A DNA stretch of 64,000 nucleotides, taken from assembly GCF_030757795.1 (NCBI RefSeq), contig NZ_JAUQWH010000001.1:124001-188000 (forward strand), written 5' to 3'. Of the stretch, positions 61,920 through 64,000 are shown piece by piece; positions within the stretch are counted from its first letter, which is position 1; the number at the start of each line of letters is the position of its first letter. The stretch comes from Actinoplanes oryzae (lineage in GTDB: Bacteria > Actinomycetota > Actinomycetes > Mycobacteriales > Micromonosporaceae). Position numbers and translations under genes: made by a program. Below the pieces are notes generated by a model. That model ran no database searches and was not told where the DNA came from. It worked only from the letters and a program-made list of their open reading frames with translations.

Positions 61920-64000
61920 GTGCACCTCAAGACCCTGACGGCCAAGGGCTTCAAGTCCTTCGCCTCCGCTACGACGCTGCGGCTGGAGCCGGGCATCACC
62001 TGCGTGGTGGGCCCCAACGGCTCCGGCAAGTCGAACGTCGTCGACGCCATCGCCTGGGTGCTCGGTGAGCAGGGGGCCAAGGCGCTGCGCGGCGGGAAGA
62101 TGGAGGACGTCATCTTCGCCGGCACGGCGGGCCGGGCCCCGCTGGGCCGGGCCGAGGTGACCCTCACGATCGACAACAACGACGGCGCCCTGCCGATCGA
62201 CTACACCGAGGTGTCGATCACCCGCCGGATGTTTCGCGACGGCGCCAGTGAGTACGAGATCAACGGCAACTCCTGCCGCCTGCTCGACATCCAGGAGCTC
62301 TTGAGCGACTCCGGCATCGGCCGCGAGATGCACATCATCGTCGGCCAGGGCCGGCTCGACGCGATGCTGCACGCCAAGCCCGAGGACCGCCGCGCCTTCA
62401 TCGAGGAGGCCGCCGGCGTCCTCAAGCACCGCAAGCGCAAAGAGAAGGCGATCCGCAAGCTCGACGCGATGCAGACCAACCTCAACCGGCTCAACGACCT
62501 GACGGCCGAGCTGCGCCGCCAGCTCAAGCCGCTGGGGAAGCAGGCCGAGGTCGCGCGGCGGGCGGCGGGGATCCAGGCCGACCTGCGCGACGCCCGGCTC
62601 CGGCTGCTCGCCGACGACCTGCACACGCTGCGCACCACGCTGGACAAGGAGATCGCCGACGAGTCGGCGATGCGCGAGCGGCGCCAGCAGGTCGAGGACG
62701 AGAACCGCGAGGTCCAGCGGATGCTCGCCGACCTCGAGGCCGCGCACGCCGAGGACGCGCCGCTGCTGCAGGCCGCGCAGGACACCTGGTACAAGCTGTC
62801 CGCGCTGCAGGAGCGCTTCCGGTCCACCGAGCAGCTGGCCGCCGAGCGCTACCGGCACCTCTCCGCGGCGTCGGACGACGAGCGCCCCGGGCGGGACCCC
62901 GAGCAGCTGGCGGCCGAGGCGGAGCGGGTCCGGGAGCAGGAGGAGGAGCTCCGGGAGGCGCTGACCGAGGACCAGATGCGGCTCGCCGAGGCGGTCGAGC
63001 ACCGCCAGGAGCTGGAGCGTCAGCTGGCCGCGGCCGAGGGCGCGCTGCGTACGGCTGCGAAGGCGATCGCCGACCGGCGGGAGGGCCTCGCCAAGCTGAC
63101 CGGGCAGGTGAACGCGGCCCGCGCCCGGACGGGAAGCGCCGCCGAGGAGATCGAGCGCCTCGCGGCCGCGCACACCGACGCCCTGATGCGGGCCGAGGCG
63201 GCGCAGGCCGAGGTCGACGCCGTGGCCGAGGTCTCCACGGAGGCCGACCGGGACAACGTGGAGCTGGACGCCCGGCACGCCGAGGCCGTCGCCGCGCACG
63301 ACCGGGCCGCCGCCGTGGTCAAGGAGCTGTCCGACGCCGAGCGCGCCGCGGAGAAGGACGCCGCGAGCTGGAAGGCCCGGGAGGAGGCGCTCGCCCTCGG
63401 GCTCAAGCGCAAGGACGGCGCCGGCGCCCTGTTGGGCAAGGCCGATCAGATCCCCGGCCTGCTGGGCAGCCTCGCCTCGATGCTGACCGTCCGCCCCGGG
63501 CACGAGGCCGCGCTGGCCGCGGCGCTCGGCGGGCTGGCCGACGCGGTCGCGCTCAGCGGGGTGGACGAGGCCGTCGAGGCCATGCGTACGCTCAAGATCG
63601 CCGACGCCGGCCGTGCCGCGCTGGTCGTGGCGTCGCCCGCGGCGCCGGGCATGCAGGGCCCGCTGGACGCGCTCCGGCCCGCCCTGCCCGAGGGCGCGAT
63701 CTGGGCCCCGGACGTCATCGAGTGTCCGGAATCGATCCGCCCCGCGCTGAACAGGGCGCTGCGCGACGTCGTCCTCGTGCCCGACCTGGCCGCGGCGACG
63801 CAGCTGGTCGCGGGCAACGCCGAGCTGCGCGCGGTCACCCCGGACGGCGACGTCCTCGGGGCCCACGCCGCGGCGGGCGGCTCGGGCAAGGCGACGAGCT
63901 ACATCGAGGTGCAGGCCGCCGTCGACGAGGCGCACGCCAACCGCGAGGCGGCCGAGGAGCAGATCGGCGTCCTCAAGGCGCAGCTGGCCGACGCGCGCGC
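61920..64000 (+). CDS. smc: Chromosome segregation protein SMC (5' part)
   Basis: GTG 61920 with GGAG 5 nt upstream; the window ends in the coding sequence after about 693 codons. The N-terminal ATPase has LKTLTAKGFKSFASATTL and Walker A VGPNGSGKSNVVDAIAWVLGE. A Q-loop/ELLSDSGIGREMHIIVGQG region leads to the RRAFIEEAAGVLKHRKRK block and then a long coiled coil, with the hinge near PGLLGSLASMLTVRPGHEAALAAALG at about residue 515. The signature and Walker B lie outside. SMC with ScpA/ScpB compacts and separates chromosomes. Follows the mutM block, as in relatives. Confidence 0.96.
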   Translation, partial: MHLKTLTAKGFKSFASATTLRLEPGITCVVGPNGSGKSNVVDAIAWVLGEQGAKALRGGKMEDVIFAGTAGRAPLGRAEVTLTIDNNDGALPIDYTEVSITRRMFRDGASEYEINGNSCRLLDIQELLSDSGIGREMHIIVGQGRLDAMLHAKPEDRRAFIEEAAGVLKHRKRKEKAIRKLDAMQTNLNRLNDLTAELRRQLKPLGKQAEVARRAAGIQADLRDARLRLLADDLHTLRTTLDKEIADESAMRERRQQVEDENREVQRMLADLEAAHAEDAPLLQAAQDTWYKLSALQERFRSTEQLAAERYRHLSAASDDERPGRDPEQLAAEAERVREQEEELREALTEDQMRLAEAVEHRQELERQLAAAEGALRTAAKAIADRREGLAKLTGQVNAARARTGSAAEEIERLAAAHTDALMRAEAAQAEVDAVAEVSTEADRDNVELDARHAEAVAAHDRAAAVVKELSDAERAAEKDAASWKAREEALALGLKRKDGAGALLGKADQIPGLLGSLASMLTVRPGHEAALAAALGGLADAVALSGVDEAVEAMRTLKIADAGRAALVVASPAAPGMQGPLDALRPALPEGAIWAPDVIECPESIRPALNRALRDVVLVPDLAAATQLVAGNAELRAVTPDGDVLGAHAAAGGSGKATSYIEVQAAVDEAHANREAAEEQIGVLKAQLADAR

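Noticed and set aside
61887-63935. 682-aa minus-strand frame over smc
   Set aside because: Antisense to clear SMC coding sequence; no domain.

Overview
The window is high-GC actinobacterial chromosome with short intergenic gaps, many GTG starts and frequent ATGA/GTGA stop-start overlaps. The backbone order serA-leuB-ilvE-cimA-FAH hydrolase-tRNA-Gln/Glu-ndgR-leuC-leuD-hup-mutT1/ppk-cofC-plsC-gpsA-thiL-rpmB-dhaL-recG-rsmD-coaD-sepIVA-like-DUF177-rpmF-plsX-rnc-mutM-smc matches, from memory, the conserved chromosomal core of Mycobacterium and Streptomyces. Gene content (cystathionine-lyase-like gene after gpsA, Lrp/DUF3515 pair beside thiL, PelF-like glycosyltransferase) fits the Micromonosporaceae, but the species cannot be named from sequence alone.

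Layout. 1-6.7 kb: branched-chain amino acid and serine genes (serA end, leuB, ilvE, cimA). cimA carries a leader-peptide attenuator, and a less certain attenuator-like structure precedes leuB. 6.7-13.8 kb: accessory block with an ABC-2 exporter and its TetR repressor, an EEP-fold hydrolase, a six-hairpin glycosidase-like protein and a catalytic/non-catalytic pair of M16 peptidases. 13.8-18.6 kb: MoxR/DUF58/VWA chaperone-like operon followed by an OmpR-type two-component system. 18.6-27.5 kb: accessory genes, including a lone GHKL ATPase with a PD-(D/E)XK-like C terminus, a LysR/EamA exporter pair, a release-factor-like rescue protein, a decayed ABC transporter with an XRE regulator, FAH hydrolase and a TetR/NmrA pair. 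27.5-28.2 kb: tRNA-Gln(CTG) and two identical tRNA-Glu(CTC). 28.6-37.7 kb: MBL hydrolase, ndgR-leuCD, HU with a long lysine-rich tail, Nudix/phosphatase, polyphosphate kinase. 37.7-50 kb: cofC/fbiD, phospholipid genes, thiL, L28, a DhaL-domain kinase subunit with a large insertion, recG. 50-64 kb: sortase substrate, rsmD-coaD, the DUF177-L32-plsX-rnc operon, a PIG-V-like mannosyltransferase, mutM, a glycosyltransferase pair, a small coiled-coil gene and the 5' part of smc.

Two genome-style traits recur. Many intergenic gaps hold degenerate GC-rich tandem repeats, and several conserved housekeeping proteins (DhaL, PlsX, HU) carry repeat-derived Ala-rich insertions or tails. Two genes usually found in this neighbourhood, gltX after the FAH hydrolase and ddl after gpsA, are not where synteny predicts them. 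The best candidates for undescribed biology are the cimA attenuator, the GHKL/nuclease-like protein and the repeat-derived expansions.
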